Positions 6,638 through 7,977 of a DNA stretch of 7,977 nucleotides are shown piece after piece. The stretch is from Clostridiales bacterium. GTDB taxonomy: Bacteria; Bacillota; Clostridia; Oscillospirales; Ruminococcaceae. The first letter of the stretch is position 1; the number at the start of each line of letters is the position of its first letter. Where the stretch lies: positions 1 to 7,977 of the forward strand of contig JAAZIT010000043.1 of the NCBI GenBank assembly GCA_012800685.1, in the 5' to 3' direction. The position numbers and the translations under genes are program-made. The notes under the pieces are model-generated. The model ran no database searches. It saw only the letters and a list, made by a program, of their open reading frames with translations, and was not told where the DNA came from.

Positions 6638-6703
6638 AAATGTTGCTCTGAGTTGTTTTTGTTGAAATTCACCTAGAATTTTGTGAAATAATCAAAAAAA
6701 CAG

Positions 6704-6732
6704 TTGATATTATGGGTAAATTATGTTATTAT
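6704..6732 (+). promoter_or_regulatory. Promoter of the cas operon
   Basis: TTGATA (6704-6709), a 17-base spacer and TATTAT (6727-6732) preceded by TGT form an extended -10 promoter of the same design as the lysA promoter. Transcription would start near 6739, giving a leader of about 89 bases before cas3. Confidence 0.7.
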
Positions 6733-6733
6733 G

Positions 6734-6787
6734 TAAATATTAATTAATATTTATATTAAATGGATATTTAATGTTTAAAATTTAAAC
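6734..6787. repeat. Three consecutive AT-rich inverted repeats in the cas3 leader
   Basis: Directly after the -10 come a perfect 20-bp palindrome (TAAATATTAATTAATATTTA, 6734-6753), an inverted repeat with a 4-base centre (ATTAAAT-GGAT-ATTTAAT, 6755-6772) and an odd-centred palindrome (GTTTAAAATTTAAAC, 6773-6787). They touch or nearly touch and fill most of the leader. The first covers the expected transcription start, so a repressor site is plausible; a nucleoid-protein site or RNA structure is also possible. Confidence 0.5.
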
Positions 6788-6827
6788 AGTTATTTTTAAT
6801 GAGTTGTTATTTTATGGAGGTGGAGAA

Positions 6828-7977
6828 ATGCAGTATATTGCACACAAGGATTCCGATGGAACAACACAAAGTGTAAAAGAGCATCTATCTGGAACAGCGG
6901 ATTTAGCTAAGTCCTTTGCAGTAAACGCCTTTTCAAATTTAGCCTATAATGCTGGACTATTACATGATTTAGGTAAGTATAGTAGTAAGTTTCAGAGGAG
7001 AATAAACGGCGAAGATATAAGGGTTGAACATGCTATTAGTGGTGCAAAAGAGGTTGAGCTACTATATGATAAAAACAAATTCTTTAAACAAATGCTGAAA
7101 TCTTGTATAGCTGGTCATCATAGCGGTCTCCCTGATGGAGGGAGTGATGTGGATTTACCCGAAAAGGCTACCTTATCAGGGCGAATGAAGCGAAAAGCGG
7201 AAGACTTCTCTGCATATAAAGAGGAAATCCAACCTAAGGATTTAAATACGGACGAGGTTATGACCTATTTTAATAATTGTTTAAAAACTCGAAATTTAAA
7301 AGAGGCAACAGAGTTATATGCCTTTATGACAAAATATTTGTATTCATGCCTTGTTGACGCCGACTTTATTGACACTGAAAAATTTTTCGAGCCTAATGTC
7401 CAAAGAGGTATGAAGGGTGATTTTAAAGAAGCACTTAATCTTTTAAATGAGCGACTTGCAAAGTTTTCTCAAGATAACGAGGTGCGTAAAGGTCGCTCTG
7501 AACTTCAAAAGCAGGCTTTGGAAAATTCGTACAAAAGTGGAGATATCAGTATTTTAAATATGCCAACAGGTAGTGGCAAAACTCTTTGTAGCTTGAAAAT
7601 CGCATTAGAACAGGCTATTCGTGAAAATAAAAAGAGGATTATATATATAATTCCTTACACAAGTATTATTGAGCAGACAGCTGAAACATTTGAAGGTATT
7701 TTTGGTAAAGTACTTCCAGTTCTTCAGCACCATTCAAATTATAGCTTTGAAAAAGAGGAAAGTGAAAATACTGGGACTGCTGAAAAGCTAAAGAGAACCT
7801 GCGAAAATTGGGATTCAAAATTAATCATTTCTACAAGTGTCCAATTTTTCCAGTCTATTTATCATTATAGAAGTAGCAGGCTTAGAAAACTTCATAATCT
7901 AGCTGATTCTATAATAATATTTGACGAAATACACATGATTCCCATAGAACATTTACAGCCATGTTTAAGGGCGATAG
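6828..7977 (+). CDS. cas3: CRISPR-associated nuclease/helicase Cas3 (HD-helicase fusion), 3' end outside the window
   Basis: Cas3 is recruited by Cascade to unwind and degrade target DNA in type I CRISPR immunity. The 383 codons present show an N-terminal HD nuclease domain with metal-binding residues in KEHLSGTADLA (H19), LLHDLGK (H46, D47), EHAISGA (H68), AGHHSG (H97, H98) and LVDADF (D177). The SF2 helicase follows: the Q-motif region ELQKQALENS (225-234), Walker A MPTGSGKT (245-252), motif Ia IPYTSIIEQTAETF (275-288) and motif II DEIH (366-369). The window ends soon after motif II, so the second RecA domain is missing. GGAGG lies 7 bases before the ATG. HD and helicase fused in this order, and a cas3 directly after a promoter, fit type I-C, where cas3 leads cas5-cas8c-cas7-cas4-cas1-cas2; I-B cannot be excluded from this part alone. 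No CRISPR array is in the window. Confidence 0.95.
   Translation, partial: MQYIAHKDSDGTTQSVKEHLSGTADLAKSFAVNAFSNLAYNAGLLHDLGKYSSKFQRRINGEDIRVEHAISGAKEVELLYDKNKFFKQMLKSCIAGHHSGLPDGGSDVDLPEKATLSGRMKRKAEDFSAYKEEIQPKDLNTDEVMTYFNNCLKTRNLKEATELYAFMTKYLYSCLVDADFIDTEKFFEPNVQRGMKGDFKEALNLLNERLAKFSQDNEVRKGRSELQKQALENSYKSGDISILNMPTGSGKTLCSLKIALEQAIRENKKRIIYIIPYTSIIEQTAETFEGIFGKVLPVLQHHSNYSFEKEESENTGTAEKLKRTCENWDSKLIISTSVQFFQSIYHYRSSRLRKLHNLADSIIIFDEIHMIPIEHLQPCLRAI

Larger units (their letters stand above)
6342..6703. other. AT-rich gene-free stretch upstream of the cas3 promoter
   Basis: No credible coding sequence is seen on either strand; the few ATGs run into stops within a dozen codons. It holds a 10-bp hairpin (6365-6388), a T7 run at 6528 onward, a TATAAT (6557-6562) whose best -35, TTGTTA (6532-6537), sits 19 bases away, and a Spo0A-box match (6631-6637). 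No CRISPR repeat units are visible. Confidence 0.6.

Noticed and set aside
6345..6827. CRISPR array or leader next to cas3
   Set aside because: No regularly spaced repeat of 25-40 bases is present; only AT-rich inverted repeats are seen.

Overview
The window looks like the chromosome of a low-GC, Gram-positive, clostridial-type bacterium. The DNA is AT-rich, strong GGAGG-type ribosome binding sites precede several genes, intrinsic terminators are classical hairpins, and the protein families fit Firmicutes. This is an inference from composition and gene content; no species can be named.

Layout: (1) Bases 1-3111, minus strand, hold the start of a bacteriocin-type operon. Its promoter and operator region (about 3008-3111) is followed by a frameshifted gene for a small secreted protein whose C-terminus resembles lactococcin 972 (2505-2935). 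Next come an unrecognised single-pass membrane protein (1880-2470) and a large FtsX-like, DUF1430-type bacteriocin-associated permease (1-1883, running off the left edge). The ATPase partner would be expected just outside the window. (2) Bases 3133-4899, minus strand, hold prfC (peptide chain release factor 3) with its own promoter, a TTG start and a terminator. (3) Bases 4957-6341, plus strand, hold lysA (diaminopimelate decarboxylase), divergent from prfC, with its own promoter and a strong terminator. (4) Bases 6342-6827 are an AT-rich control region. (5) From 6828 to the right edge lies the first part of cas3 (HD nuclease plus helicase), probably the first gene of a type I-C-like CRISPR-Cas operon.

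Two ordinary housekeeping genes are thus flanked by two conflict systems, a bacteriocin/transport operon and CRISPR-Cas. The most unusual material is regulatory. Upstream of the bacteriocin operon lie two 18-bp repeats with a 21-bp period (LytTR-like spacing), a perfect 16-bp palindrome and a leader hairpin. A strong stem-loop sits inside the permease gene. Three consecutive AT-rich inverted repeats and a Spo0A-box match lie upstream of cas3. The bacteriocin reading-frame break and the unrecognised 196-residue protein are the main gene-level oddities.
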